The notes under the pieces are model-generated. The model had not been told where the DNA came from, made no database searches, and worked only from the letters and a program-made list of their open reading frames with translations. A stretch of DNA of 64,000 nt from Rhynchonema sp. JSB1_4 (Eukaryota > Nematoda > Chromadorea > Monhysterida > Xyalidae). A program made the translations under genes and the position numbers. This document shows positions 1 to 12,385 of the stretch, piece after piece (positions within the stretch are counted from its first letter, which is position 1; each line of letters starts with the position of its first letter). The stretch is taken from positions 29,920 through 93,919 of the forward strand of contig JASAMV010000669.1 in NCBI GenBank assembly GCA_030248065.1, written 5' to 3'.

Positions 1-129
1 CGCATGCTTTAGCACGCTGTAATATCGTTGGCCGGGCGGCTCTGCACTATCGATTTTTTTGTTGTTATACAGCTGGGTGGCTGACGTTTGTATTCGCAGC
101 TTCTTGATCCAGATGCCCTTGTGAGCCAA

Positions 130-480
130 ATTCTGTATATAGTCCGTCAACCAGCTCATGGCACTTTGTGTTGCTGCTGGCTGGTTTGTTCCGTTCCTCC
201 ACGTTCTAATGAAAGAGAAATTGAGTGTGACCGATTTTGCAAAAAAAACTAAAAAATAAGAAAATGTGTCGAAAAAGATTAAACTCGATCAGGTTCAAAA
301 TTAAATTAAAATTAAAATAGATAAAACACGTCGATATCATAAAAACCACAATCTTGGAGCAAAAACAATTTTTTCGGAAACTCAATTTCTCTTTCATTAG
401 AACGTGGAGGAAGGGAACATGTTGGCCAGCAGCATCACAAAGTGACATGAGCTGATGGATGGACTATACATGTAGCACGC
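130..480. repeat. Foldback inverted repeat
   Basis: Two arms of about 100 bp (roughly 130-227 and 380-480) are near-perfect reverse complements, sharing the stretch around TCTAATGAAAGAGAAATTGA, with an AT-rich loop of about 150 bp between them. There is no coding potential. The outer boundary and target duplication are not resolved. Bases 1-129 and 481-975 show nothing else I can assign. Confidence 0.75.
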
Positions 481-975
481 GCTATGCTACAACATGGGAA
501 ACAATATAAAAAATTTGCCAAACCTGCTGTGGCGGCTGTTCTCTGGGCCGCGGCCTGCACCTTCTTCTGTTTCCATCGAATTAGAAGCACCTGTACGGGC
601 AAGGTTGATAGGTTTTGAACAAAGTATTCATAGAATCGTTGGATATCGGTGTTTTTCCTCTCATTTTTTTCAAAAAGAGTCCCGGAGCTGCATTACATAC
701 CGCGGTCTACCTTCTTTATTGTGTTGTGGACGTGATAGAGAAATGCCATTTTCAGTCACCAAGTGCAATACTCTGTGCCGCGGGATAAATAATTTGGAAG
801 TTACCGGCAGATTCGTAACCAAGATACATACAGTCAGCTCTCCATTTAGGTAGTGAATCGATCAGGACTTGCATTTTTGTTCACTATATATGCTTATACA
901 TCTACATTTTACATAAGTATCATTAAAAAATGCTCGCAAGGGAGGGGCGCCACACGACAGCTGTAGGATGACGGG

Positions 976-1661
976 TCACTGCGCACAACTAACGGCTACG
1001 ATAATGATTGCAGTGCACACAATGATCACCACAAGCACGGCAACAATGAAGGGAACGTAGAGCGGCGCGCCGCCTGCGGTCGGGTCGGTAGGTTTGTTCC
1101 CAGATTCGTTGGTGTTCAGTGGTTGAAACGGATGGTCAACTTGGTGCGGAATGACCGGTTCCCAATTGTTCCAGCCATCGTCGAAACTTGGTTGTTTGTG
1201 ATGGATACTGTCTTTGACGACGTCGGATCTGATCGTTTGTTTTGATTCGCGTGTGGAGGAATTGTTCGATTTTGGGATCGACATTTTGGTGATAGGATCT
1301 TGGATGCGTTTGGTTGTTAAATCGTTCGTTTGGTCTTCGTCATGGTTTGGATTTTGGCCACTTGATCTTTCAGATATTGGAGTTTGAACGGTGGATAAGT
1401 TGACATTGCTGGGATCGCTTTCATTTGTTGCAAACTGTTGGATTGTTTTGTTGGCGTCACGTTCGGGCCTGCCTGTTTCGAATAACGGTGAATCAAAATC
1501 GGCTGAAAAATCGTCAATGCTTTCTTTTATTTCGTGTTTCTTTTCAGATTTTTATTTCGATCATGTATTTATAACTTACTTTCATCTTTGGTTGAATAAA
1601 TCTGCGGAACCAATGTCAATATCAGTAGCAGGACCGAGGCAGTTTGGGTCAATGGGGCCAT
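976..1661 (-). CDS. Short type I membrane protein, unknown family (two exons)
   Basis: Two exons on the minus strand: 1580-1661 and 976-1502. The donor is GTAAGT, the acceptor TTTTTCAG, and phase 1 is kept across the junction, giving 202 aa. Exon 1 starts with Met and a hydrophobic stretch (MAPLTQTASVLLLILTLVPQ) that reads as a signal peptide ending near residue 23. The middle, about residues 28-175, is hydrophilic and rich in Asn, Ser, Thr and Asp, with NKT, NES, NLS and NSS sequons and a Trp-rich DDGWNNWEP patch. A single transmembrane segment (YVPFIVAVLVVIIVCTAIII) lies close to the C-terminus and leaves a tail of only a few residues ending SCAQ. I do not recognise the family. An AATAAA lies on the minus strand at 715-720, about 255 nt past the stop. 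A secreted or surface glycoprotein topology is inference. The coding nature rests on matched splice phase and the signal-peptide/TM architecture, not on homology. Confidence 0.7.
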
Positions 1662-4600
1662 TCTGATGGCGACCTGATTTTAAGAGCGCTGATATTTAAA
1701 AAAACTGCAAAGCAAGTCAGTGAAACAAAATGTATTAAAGTATGATTCAGCGAAACCGTTTTTAAAATTTGTTATTTGGTTAATATCCCGGGACCAACCT
1801 GCGTTTTTCCAACTTGGGCTATCAGTGACGCCTGGCCACAACGCAGCGCACATAGAAACATGGTTCAGTTTGCCTTTAATTCTGTTGCTTTCGGTCGGGA
1901 TGAACAGAGAGCTGCTTCCTGAGCATGTTTCAGGAATATTATAGTGTAGCCTGTATTTTATTTAATTTAATTTTTTTATTTATTTATTTTTATTGGATTT
2001 TATTTATGCAGTCTCTGTTCTTTGTTCTCAGTTGAAAGCTACATGAAGCCGAGGATCCTCACAGGCCGCTGGTGTAATCATGTGCATGCGTGTGTCTGAC
2101 GGTGCTTCCTGTGTTTTCGACTATCTTCACTACGCGATAGTGTCACTATGATCTTTTGGGACAACTTCGCCACATTATCCATATAAGAATCTCCTGCAAG
2201 TTGTACTGGTTTTAGTCTATCTATGTATCTACAAAATTTTCGAATTCCTGCTCCTTGTACCAGGTCGTTCCAAACGTATTGTGGTTTGCGCTCATCAGGG
2301 TCTCTCTCGGGGCGAACTTAGGTTAAATCCGGAATCCGGAACTCGGAAATAATTTGCATGCAAAAATACGAAGCATTTCTGGGCTCCGGAAATATTTCCG
2401 GAAAACGCAAGAATTTACATGCAAAACAATGCGTTTTCCGGAATTATTTCCGGATTCCGATTTCCGGATTCAACCTAAGCCCGCCCTCAAGCCATGTGCG
2501 TGATAATGCAAGTGCCAGCGGAATGCATGTTAACGTTTTGGTCCCAACATACCATCCAAAAGGCAGACCGCGAAAGTTTATTTTCTAAAATCTCTCATAG
2601 TGAAGCTCATTACGCGTGGTTATGCTCAAAGTACCGGAAGTACTTGAACTCACAAACTGACCTTTGATCTTGTCCGAAAATGGCATATCACATCATACTA
2701 CAAGCTTTTGGACGATCTGATGTTAGGAATGTTGTAATTTTGTGACATGTACGCAACATGGAAGTAATTCTTGATTGACTACAATGTATTGTATTTATAA
2801 ACTGGGACCGGACGCTCAGAACCTTGGTCGTTTCCAATAAAAAAAGACTGGTATCGTCTCTATGCGGCCCAGCCGAAACCTATCAGTTACTTCCTCATTT
2901 TCGTTAGGCCTTAGGCCGTTCATCTGGCGACGATCCACTTACATTTTCGTGGTTGATGCACTTTTATGTATTGGTCGCACAATGACTTTATAAGAATTGG
3001 TCAAATTTTTTTCCTGAACCGTAAAGAGGGAAAGTGACGGGGCAATGACGTTGCGTTGCGCAATCGCACGCAAAACATGCAGTCACCAAAATGTTTCAGA
3101 CCCGCAGCAACGTGGGTGCTGTGCTGGATTATTTTCAGGTGAAAATGTTTTGTGAGAATCACAAATAGCACAGTGGTTAAAGGGGGATTTTTATTTTTAT
3201 ACCCTTTTATTTAAAATTAAAAAAAAACAAGAATTAAAAAAAAAACCTTTTAAAAAACAAAAAAAAATTTTCCCAAACAAAAATTAAGAGTGACTGAACG
3301 TGAAAATCAGGATTAATTTGATGAATTCTTATATGGTCATTGTGCGACCAATGCCTGCGAAAAGTTCATAAATTTGCCTTCTCTTTAAGTATAAACCGTT
3401 GTTCGTGGTAGTCTAAGTGGTCTATCGCCCTTTATAATCAGGGTTCAAGAACTTCAGACGGTGTCTTGGATGCATTCACAACGCCGTGTCTTCGCCGCAC
3501 CTACATATATCTATAGCTGTTTTTTGTCCGTTCACGGTCATAGATACGTCCATTCAAGTGTGCAATAATAATTTGCATTTTCGATTATGTGCAACGCTTT
3601 GGCCACTGTGTATGTATTTATGGCCATTCCTTGGTCAGTCAGTCGACTAGCTCAGCTGGGAAACATTAGTGTCATGGTAGAGCCGTTTGTTTGAAAAAGT
3701 GGCATGGAAATTTTCAAGACTTCAGTCTGTGACTGTGATTCCGTCACATGTACTGTGTCAAGTGAGAAGTGGAAGAGCTGAGAAAGATAATCATCCGAGC
3801 GTGTGATCAGATTTACTAGTTTCTCGTAATGTTTCTAATTTTGAAGTTTCTTGACACTGGTCGAAAACGGTCGGTAGTTTAGCCATGAGCAGAGCACGAG
3901 TGACTACCAGACGTGACTGCTGCCCGTCTCTCATGATACACACATAACAAACACCAGCGTGCATTATTATCCGCGCGTTCCACCGGTGTCTGTGCTCTCT
4001 TGCTTGACTCTGGATGGAATTTCAAGACGTCAAAGATCACATCTGAGACAGAAAATAAACGTCTTAGACCACATGTAAATTATGATGACTACCGATTTCG
4101 GTTTCCGACGGCTCGCTCAGAATGTGCGTTATGCAAACATAAAGGGTGCACACACGCATGCATGCCGTGAGAGCACATAAACCATATTCAACCAGCCCCT
4201 ACCGTCCATAAATCAAGTGCACAGCGCGCCAGTTGCCGCAATTTACAATATTATGCTTGTGGATCCATGTCAGGATAGCAGACCTATGTAGTTGTGAAGA
4301 AAACACAGATAATGATTTTGTGTCGCATTTTCTCAAGATTGCACACCTTTTGTGACGAACAACCAGCTGCACCTACGGTAGATATAGCTATAGCATGAGC
4401 TCATCTTAGGTGTCGGTGTCGATAAAATATTCGCGCCGCGATGTCCGTCCATCGGCGCTCGCTTTGGATTTCAATGTGCACACGCCTGCTTCCGCAAACA
4501 AACGCGCGTGCTTCTTCTTTTTGTTCTTTTCGCCATATCAAAGGTCGGTCACTCAAGTGGGCAGGACGTGATCTGTCCTGATTATCAAGGAAATTTCATT

Positions 4601-5208
4601 TTCCAAAATTAAGAGAGAGAAATCAGAATTCAGCTTATGCGCACATTGGTTGAAGTTGAACATTCCTAATCAAAAATTCATTCGTTTTTTTATACGATAA
4701 TAAATGGTGCTTCAGTGTTACTTTCGCACCCGGCTGCCCCAAAGTGGGTTGGGGGGTTTTTGAAATGATGGTTGAGTAACAGTGATCTTGCAAGAGCATA
4801 AACCTTTCGTGGCGGAAGTGTGTGAGATTCGTAAACACCGCATGACCCCGTGGTTCGGCCCATTTTCAATCTCGACCATGTTAATAAGCTACCGCAGTAC
4901 ATTAACCACCAACTGGCATTGTCTAGCCACGCGTAAAACTAAAACGTTTCTTCGATATAATCACTTTATCCGGGCATCAAATATTTGTCACGGGCCCATA
5001 TTATTTTGGAGATTTTTTCAAAAAAGTACAGTGTGTAACGGTGTTTGAATTCTGCATTGCTCACACACCGGCTTTTCAAGACACAATATGACCGCCACTT
5101 TTAAAAGATAGAGTTTCACGCCTGGTCTCATGACCAAAAACAAGCAGCAGCAGCTCAAGGCGAATGAACAAGGGGCAGCATCACACAACAGATCGTTGTG
5201 CGACGTAC
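1662..5208. other. Intergenic, no gene found
   Basis: Apart from the MITE at 2309-2486, I see no exon with convincing codon structure or splice sites. The region has scattered AT-rich tracts (about 1960-2010 and 3180-3290). The open reading frames are short and lack recognisable motifs. Confidence 0.5.
2309..2486. mobile_element. MITE with GGGCGRACTTAGGTT ends, copy 1
   Basis: Terminal inverted repeats read GGGGCGAACTTAGGTT on the left and AACCTAAGCCCGCCC on the right. The inside is filled with short CCGGAAATATTTCCGG-type palindromes. It is the same family as 9837-10140. No target duplication is clear for this copy. Confidence 0.7.
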
Positions 5209-5415
5209 GGGTGGAATTTTCGAAACGGGGTAACGGGGTACAAACGTCAGTTGGGTGTAAAGGTCGGTGTAATCTCGGTCGGTGTAAGCCCGGTGTAAAC
5301 ATGAAGCAGTGCCTGCTGTTAACGTGGGGAATGTTTCATGTTGAGCTTACACCGATCGAGCATACACCGACCTTTACGCCCAATAGGCGTTTACACCGTT
5401 TCGAACATACCACCC
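5209..5415. mobile_element. PIF/Harbinger-like palindromic MITE, copy 1
   Basis: The element is almost wholly palindromic. It begins GGGTGGAATTTTCGAAACGG and ends with the complement (CCGTTTCGAACATACCACCC). The 3-bp duplication TAC flanks it (5206-5208 and 5416-5418). Subterminal words such as GGTCGGTGTAA recur on both arms. Other copies are at 26463-26647, 38959-39188 and 45479-45703. The superfamily call rests on the 3-bp TNA duplication and GGG ends only. Confidence 0.75.
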
Positions 5416-7109
5416 TACATGTCTTTCCTTTCACGGCGGTTTTTTTGTTCGGTTATCAGCTAAAAGTATCGCTCATTTATCAGCTGATGGTGCAACTTGT
5501 CCTCCTTTCAATATGTGAATATATCGCGCCAGAACTTCATTTCACGGTTTCCGAGCTCCAATGCATATGTTTTCATTTTAGTTTAGGTGCGTATACACTG
5601 AAGGTTGTATCGTCTCTGCCGTTCTGTGTGGTATGTCGTGAGGGAACGTGTGATGTTCTTTTAATGAATAAGCCTTCTCGCTGCACGCATGCGTGTTTTT
5701 TGCCCTGAACCACACTGGAGGTCGTCACCTACACATGTATCGTTATCATGCACCGAGGTGCGACCCACAAGCGCACGATGTTTTATGGCCGGAAATGCTT
5801 GCGTGTTCCGCGCCTGCTTTGAGCGCCGGATAATTTTTTAATGTCCACGTAACTCAGGTGGGTACTAAAATGTTTGGCTAAAACTAATGTCGTCAACACA
5901 GCTGTCGCGCTTGCCAAGCGTGTCATACAGTAGCAAGCCTGTATTTATATTTCTTCGCGCTCAGGGCCGCAGTCGTCGCACTATATCGATGCACACCTAC
6001 ATACTGTACTATGTGTTGCATCGCGGAGGTGACACGCATTTAGCTGCATTTCGACGAATCACAGACAGTTGCGTTCACAACAATAGCATCAGCCAATGTT
6101 TCTACCGTCGCTGTTTGTTTGTGTGCAGAATGTCATTCATTCATTCGTATACACAACCATATGCATTATGAAAGTTTTCCTTCATACTTTAGGCATTATA
6201 TCAAATTATGAGCTTCATATTATAAACCTCAACCTGTATTGTCATCAAAAATTCAACAATTTTATTTTACAAAATGAAAAACGAAATCTTCATAATATCG
6301 CGTTCCACACTGCAACCAGTGCTGGATCAGGCCACGACTCAGCGCATTGAAACGGCAAAACGGAAACTGTCAGCGAGAAAACCACACAACAGACATCCTT
6401 GGACGGAATGGTTCGTTTTGGAAGCACCTGTTTTGTTCAACTTTAAGTATAAATACGAAAGAATGAATTCCATAATGTCCTTTTGAGAAGGCTAAATGAT
6501 TTCAATCAATTTTAAAAGCAATTTGGCCGATCCTCAGGTCGGTCTTGCTCTGAATTCGTCAAGTGAGTTTTTCTGACGCGGGGTTAAAAAATTTTTTTAC
6601 ACTGGTGCTAAAAGTTTCCTGTCGCCGGGTATAATTTGGCAGAGATCCGAGAATCATGTTTACGGTTGGGACGAAATTTGTTGGATTTAAAAAAATACAT
6701 CTCGTTTTGCAAAAATGTCACATGATCAAGATACTACTGTAGGTCCCATCTGATTGAGAAGTTGGAAACTTCAATATCACATGAACTGTTCATTATTACA
6801 CACAGTACTATGTAGTGATCCGATTACGCTTGAAAAGGATATGGCACGTGAATACCCCTTGGTCTGTTCTGGGTACTCAAACCAGGAACCCATGCGCGCG
6901 TGTGACATGGCATCAAGGCACTGTGAAAGATTAGCCGCATCTAGGTATGTACATACGTACATTATTCATTATATAGCTAGTTTTCACGTCATCAATTTCC
7001 GCTTATTCAGAAATTGAATTTTGGGCGGTGCCAGAGCCATGCGCTATACATACAGTATGTACGAAAAAGTATGAAAGGTAACATTCGTTCAAAATCATAC
7101 GAGCTGCTG
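5416..7109. other. Intergenic, no gene found
   Basis: I see no exon that I can support. The reading frames present have no recognisable motif and no paired splice signals of matching phase. Confidence 0.45.
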
Positions 7110-7523
7110 CAGGGGCGCATGGGGTTTTGGCCAGAGAGGGGCCAAATCCAAAAAGTCATTTTTATCTATAGATAAAGTGCTTGTTCCATTTTTGAATAGT
7201 TTTTTTGCTGTAGTGTCTGTAGGGCGCTTATTTTTTCGCGCTTTTTACACTAAATACTGTGCAAAATGTGACAATGCGCGCGAAGCGCGGGAAATTTTGG
7301 CACTTTCTACACACGCGAACACCAAATTTCATTGAAAACGGATGTACTGTATTTGGTGCGCGAACCGCGCTATTTTTTAATTTTTGAATTGTGTCGTCAA
7401 AGTCCTGTGACTTGGAGTCCTTTTTTCTTCGTTTTTCCGAAACGGAAACCCCACTTTCATCAAGGACCAATTTGACCAATGGGGAGGGCCACGGCGCCTG
7501 CGGCCTCCCTGGGTCCGCCCTTG
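7110..7523. mobile_element. Old hAT-like non-autonomous element
   Basis: The ends are CAGGGGCGCATGG and (reverse strand) CAAGGGCGGACCC. The 8-bp flanks are AGCTGCTG (7102-7109) and AGCTGCCA (7524-7531), 6 of 8 matching. The body holds a GCGCGCGAAGCGCG palindrome near 7277-7291 and A/T tracts, the same architecture as the nested elements after 50 kb. Confidence 0.6.
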
Positions 7524-7925
7524 AGCTGCCACGAGTTCGTGCGCTTTGACAAAAAATTGACTAGCTTTATGGTGGTACATAAAAACTTGCAACCGTGAAC
7601 TGAATGTCATATTCGGCGCTTTGCAAGCCTATGTAATATACATACATAGGTACGTCACTAAATTAGTCAAATATTCAAAATATTTCATGCCGTCACGCAA
7701 TGTTGCTTGCGTGCCCCTTTTTTATCGAGCCAGCTTTTCTACTTTCCGGACCGCTTACACGATTTCAACAACCGAGCATTTGCGCCTGTGCGAACACGTT
7801 TTCGGGTCCGGGTATCGTCTGCTCAGATTTTTTCAAAAATTGTGTTTATTCTAAGCACAAAACTTGAATTCAGAACCAAACTGTCAAAGACATACTGGCA
7901 GTATGGTGACAATTCGCCGACAAAA

Positions 7926-10900
7926 ATGAACCACCAGCAACAACGGCAAATAAACAGTCGTCCGCCATTGGCCGGTTCCACCGTAACCCCAAACCTAGTG
8001 CTGTTTCTCTTTCTTCTGCCCGGCTTTGGCCTGCTGTTCGTTTATGTGTTTATCCCATTATGCAAAGACGCACACAAAACACTGCAACATTGTTGGGCCG
8101 GTCGGATTACGGTACGTCACGTGACCACACGCACACGCGAGAGGCTGATTGGCTGGTGAGTTAGTTGTATGCGGTGCATGCGCGCTGGTGATGTTTCAAG
8201 TTTTCAGTGTGGTTGTTGCGTCCAATTTTTACCGGGCGTTAACTTTATAATTGGTAAATTAATTACAAAATATCGTCACATCAAAAAAGCTGAGTGGCCA
8301 AGTGAATCCCAGATCTTCCGCGCAGCAAAATTTTTTTCGTTGCTAACGATGCATCGTGACGGTTAGTCAAATCATTGCCACAGATGCGACCGCACAACAT
8401 CGAGAAATGAACAACCCTAATTCCATCCTCAAATGACGTCATATAATTTTGAAACTGGCCTAAATTCTTCAATCTCTCTTTACCACCTGCTGATGTTGAA
8501 CCGAACGGAACCGGTAGATTGCCCAATATCTTTAGTGTCTTGCATACGTGCAGACCACGAACCAAAACCTTTCATTTTCAACAAACGTGTCTGCAATATC
8601 TATAAATAATACCCTGGGTGTCCACCAAAATTGTGGAGAACTACTGTATTATTGTTGTGCCTTGTCTGGCCCCACCCACGCTAAAATACCGATTCAACTC
8701 AGCCAAAATTTCTGGCCAATTTTCGGCGCAGCATGATGTCTAATACTGACAACATCACACAAATCAAATAATATTGACTTGAATTATAAATTGCACAAAT
8801 CCTAAAACGTGCACATTTAAATCACAGCATGCGATTTAAAAATATGTTGGGCCAACTGCGCATGGCGCGAATTTCCCCCAGTTTTTGCGGATTGCGGCTT
8901 TCTTCAACATGGAACACGTGATGATGACGACAATAATTTCAAACACTAATCCTGTTTAGCCAAGCTAATCCCCGTTTAAAGCTACAGGCCGCGCTGAAAA
9001 AGTAGCCAGTGTCACATTAGAGGGTTCAAATCGGAATATACAATACATGTATGCAGGCCACGCTGCGAGAAGTTGGCGTTTTCGGACGTGCACCCCAGTC
9101 TCGAGATATCAGTGTTAATCCGTCTTGAACCGCTGTCCTCTATGTGACAGGAGCGGCAAAAGGGCGCCTCAGGAGCGCTCTATCGAAATCTCCACGTACC
9201 TAATTACCATCCAGGCCACTGTTTACGCACATATGCGCGTCGTGTGGACCCTCCATGGGTGTTCCAAACTTCTCACCAATGGGTCCCGGTCTGCGAGCTC
9301 ATTTTCGCTCAGTAAATACCTGAACGGCAACTTCCAGCAGGATATGGTTCCATTTGGCGGGGTTTGCACCTGACTTTGGTCACTGTCTCTCCATCCTTGT
9401 TTAGGTATGTGGTCATGTGTGAACGTGTATGAACAAATATTAGCTCAAAATTATTGTGCTTATCACTGCCTGACGTATGTATACCAACGCGCGCCCGCGT
9501 GCGATTTCCGGTTATTTCTGCGGTCGCCATAGTTGGCAAATTGGTGGGTCCCGTCGGTTAAATGGCTTGATTGGAAAATTAAGATGGGCCCTTCAAATGA
9601 CCATCTATGCTGCCCGACGTGAAACTCTTCCCACTCGTGGTGGGCACACACGGACGTTTCCGATTCTTATGCATAGGTATGTATACATACCTCTGTATGT
9701 TGTTCCAGTGGCTCTGTCTCTGTATTATTGTTGTAGTCAATACAGGTTGACGTCTCGATAAACTACGTACATACATCATATAGGACCAACTGATTCTGTA
9801 TGACTTTACACACGACTGTTTCGAACTGGTGGCTTATGGCGGACTTATGTAGGTTGAACACGGAAATATTTCCGTGTTTTGAGTTCCGTGAAAAATTGTC
9901 ATAATCGCACGGAACACGGAAATATTTCCTTGGCACGGAACACGGAAATAACGCAGGCATGCAAACGGTGCTTTCGAGTGATGATGACAAAAGCCAGCGT
10001 GCTGCAGTCAAAAGTTTGCGTGTTGACGCGAACAGCAATAATTTTCATGGAAATATTTCCGTGACACGGAAATGAGTGAAATAATTTTGTATGGAAATTA
10101 TTTCCGCGTTCCGGTTTCCGTGCTTAACCTAAGTCCGCCCTTACACAATATGGTCAAACTTAGGGTCACCGCATTGGCGACAGACATTAACGTGAGTATA
10201 CTGTACATACATGATCGAACACCAACAAAACTGAAACCTGTTTTTCTGATGAGTTACATAGGATCTCAGCTACCTATACGTGAACGTTGAGAGATGCATC
10301 CTACATATACTGTACCTCGATCTCTACTTTCTCGTATTCAAACGTAATTCACAACTTTTGTTGACAATAATACTGATAGCATGCAATTAGCAAATAAAAA
10401 GTGAGCACCATGTACATACATACATAGTTCCTCACGGAACGAGTAACGCTTCCAGGCAAAGCGAAGTATGTAACGGAACACATTTTGACACAAAATCAGT
10501 TATAGATCGCCAATAGGCGCCGATCTTCGTATAAACACGTTGCTTCGAGTCAACCTGTGGCCTAAACAAAGCAAATTTCTGCTTTATTTCTTGGTTTTAA
10601 CCTTCAGCTCTGGATCAGCCTGGCGTCAGTGACGGAGGAAAACAACAACTTTCGTGACTCAGGCCGGTATGCACCTTGCTGGCATGGCGGGTCGGGCTTG
10701 GTCGAGGGTGCAAAACGGGTTGTGCCATATCTTGCTATATGTTGTTGGTTCTGTAGCTTGATCCAGCGTAAAAGTTGCTCCCTTGTGAGCAGTGAGAAAC
10801 TTATTTTACGCTAGACAAAATCACAGAATCATCGCAAGTTGACCCAACTCACATTTTTCACCACTGCCAGCCCACGTTGCTAAGCACTTGCACTTGCTAA

Positions 10901-11422
10901 GCTCAAAAATTTGTCGAATGTCGAATTTTTCTTTCATGGACAGGTGATTACGCTAAGCACGCGCTTATCAATTGACCTCCACGAAGCCCAATGGCGGGCC
11001 CATGCGCGCCAGAATTTTCTTATTTTGACCAATAAGCAACTCCAGGTCTGCTGTAAGACTTTTGGCAGATTATTTAGCCAAGAAAATGTCTGCCCTTCAT
11101 TGACATTGTCACAAAGTGATGTGGCATATTGGTTCAGAGACATTGTGCTTATATGGTAAGGTGTGGTTCATTTTCGTTGCATTCTCGTTCCACATCTTAG
11201 GTATACCAGGTGTTAGTGTGGCAAAGAAAATCTCCGCCGTTTTTTATCTTTCGCGCGCCCGGCGGCTCTCAATTAGAAACGCGCTCCGGTGTATACATAT
11301 ATCGCAAGCAGCCACACGCTGTCGGCAAAATTATGGCTAATTGTTTTGTCGTCAGCGCAAATCGTCAACAATGGTGGTCAACACAGGCAGCCCTGAATGA
11401 GCGCGAGTGGCACGAAGGCTGA
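7926..11422 (+). CDS. Weak three-exon gene candidate, single-TM protein
   Basis: Three segments could be joined in phase 0: 7926-8111 (ATG start, donor GTACGT), 10944-11045 (after ATGGACAG, donor GTCTGC) and 11210-11422 (after TATACCAG, ending in TGA). The product would be about 166 aa. Exon 1 encodes a hydrophilic start (MNHQQQRQINSRPP) and a strong hydrophobic segment (LVLFLFLLPGFGLLFVYVFI) near residues 26-45. I recognise no family. The third segment overlaps a repeated GTTGACCAC motif and may be chance. Exon 1 alone looks the most protein-like. Transcript evidence would be needed to accept it. Confidence 0.22.
9837..10140. mobile_element. TTA-flanked MITE with GGCGGACTTA ends, copy 2
   Basis: TIRs are TGGCGGACTTATGTAGG and CCTAAGTCCGCCC, with TTA on both sides (9834-9836 and 10141-10143). 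The inside repeats the words GGAAATATTTCC and CACGGAA many times. The TTA duplication suggests a PIF/Harbinger-type transposase. It shares ends with 2309-2486. Confidence 0.75.
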
Positions 11423-12209
11423 GGAGTTGACGATTCGTGTTGACCACATGAATATAAGGCAATTTGGCTCCCTTTTCACTCAGCTCTGCCTGGTATCAAC
11501 ATGATAAGATCTCAAGCACTGCCACTGCGACCGCTTATTAGAAGCGCTTCTGGGCTCGCGGCTGGTTTTGTTTTGAAATACATTTGCACAGTCTGCCTTC
11601 ATTATAGTGACAAGATCGCACCCGCAGGCATTGCCGGCCACTTTGGAGAAAATTTTCATTTGCAGCGGGTTATTGAAAGACGTTAACAGTAGGGCGGGGT
11701 TTTCAAGCGGCTGGTCGCTCTAAAAGTACCACTGCACCTGTACAGTACCATGGAGGTTCACTATAAAGAGGGTACACCGTATCAGCATGCAGACACAAAA
11801 GCATCTCTCCTGTTATATGTGATATTGTCTATGAATTGTGGCCAAATTCCACGCGCGCGCTTTATATGAACTTCCGCAACAACACCTCTTGCAGATCGCT
11901 TTAGGCCAATCAATCAGAGTGTTGCACCATTGCCCACGTTTAATCGATTCTGCCATAGACGGCAAGTGAGACGCCCACGCCATGCACGACAAACGATGTC
12001 GTTTTTTGCAGCGTGATGAGTGTTTGATGAAGGAAGATCCTTTCTTCAAAATTTTATCCAACAATTCTTTTTCGTTCGTTCGCCAATATCCACAAAGCGA
12101 AAACCCTTCCCCATGGATCAGACGGCGCCAGATCCACTACAGTAACCTGATCGAACCACAGTAACCGCTACGGTATATGTACGTAGCTATAGTTGTGATT
12201 TACACAAAA

Positions 12210-12385
12210 ATGGTGCCCCAAAACAGTGCGCCGAAAGTTATGCGACCAAAAGATTCGCGGAATGGACCACCGACCGGTACATCTCGTGACCCGAGTGCCC
12301 CACCACCCATCACACGTATGTGGCGGGTGCTGTCGCCTTACTGGAAACTGCACATGGAACGCGTTGGATTTGCGCCCATTGAAAG
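12210..12385 (+). CDS. Probable first coding exon of the glutamate transporter
   Basis: Open from an ATG (MVPQNSAPKVMRPKDS...) to a GTAATG donor, 58 codons plus two bases. The phase-2 end fits exactly onto the exon at 17195, whose first base completes an Arg codon. The encoded stretch is polar and proline-rich, then basic and amphipathic (RMWRVLSPYWKLHMERVGF), as expected for the cytoplasmic N-terminus before TM1 of an SLC1 transporter. With this exon the transporter is 575 aa, a normal family length. The intron would be 4.8 kb. The alternative is that translation starts at the ATG at 17226 and this exon belongs to nothing. Confidence 0.5.

Noticed and set aside
494..853. 119-aa plus-strand reading frame starting MGNNIKNL
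   Set aside because: No recognisable domain and irregular composition. Another frame of the same DNA (KFAKPAVAAVLWAAACTFF) looks as protein-like, so neither is supported.
5130..5708. 192-aa plus-strand reading frame
   Set aside because: Spans the palindromic MITE 5209-5415 and its flanks; no motif.
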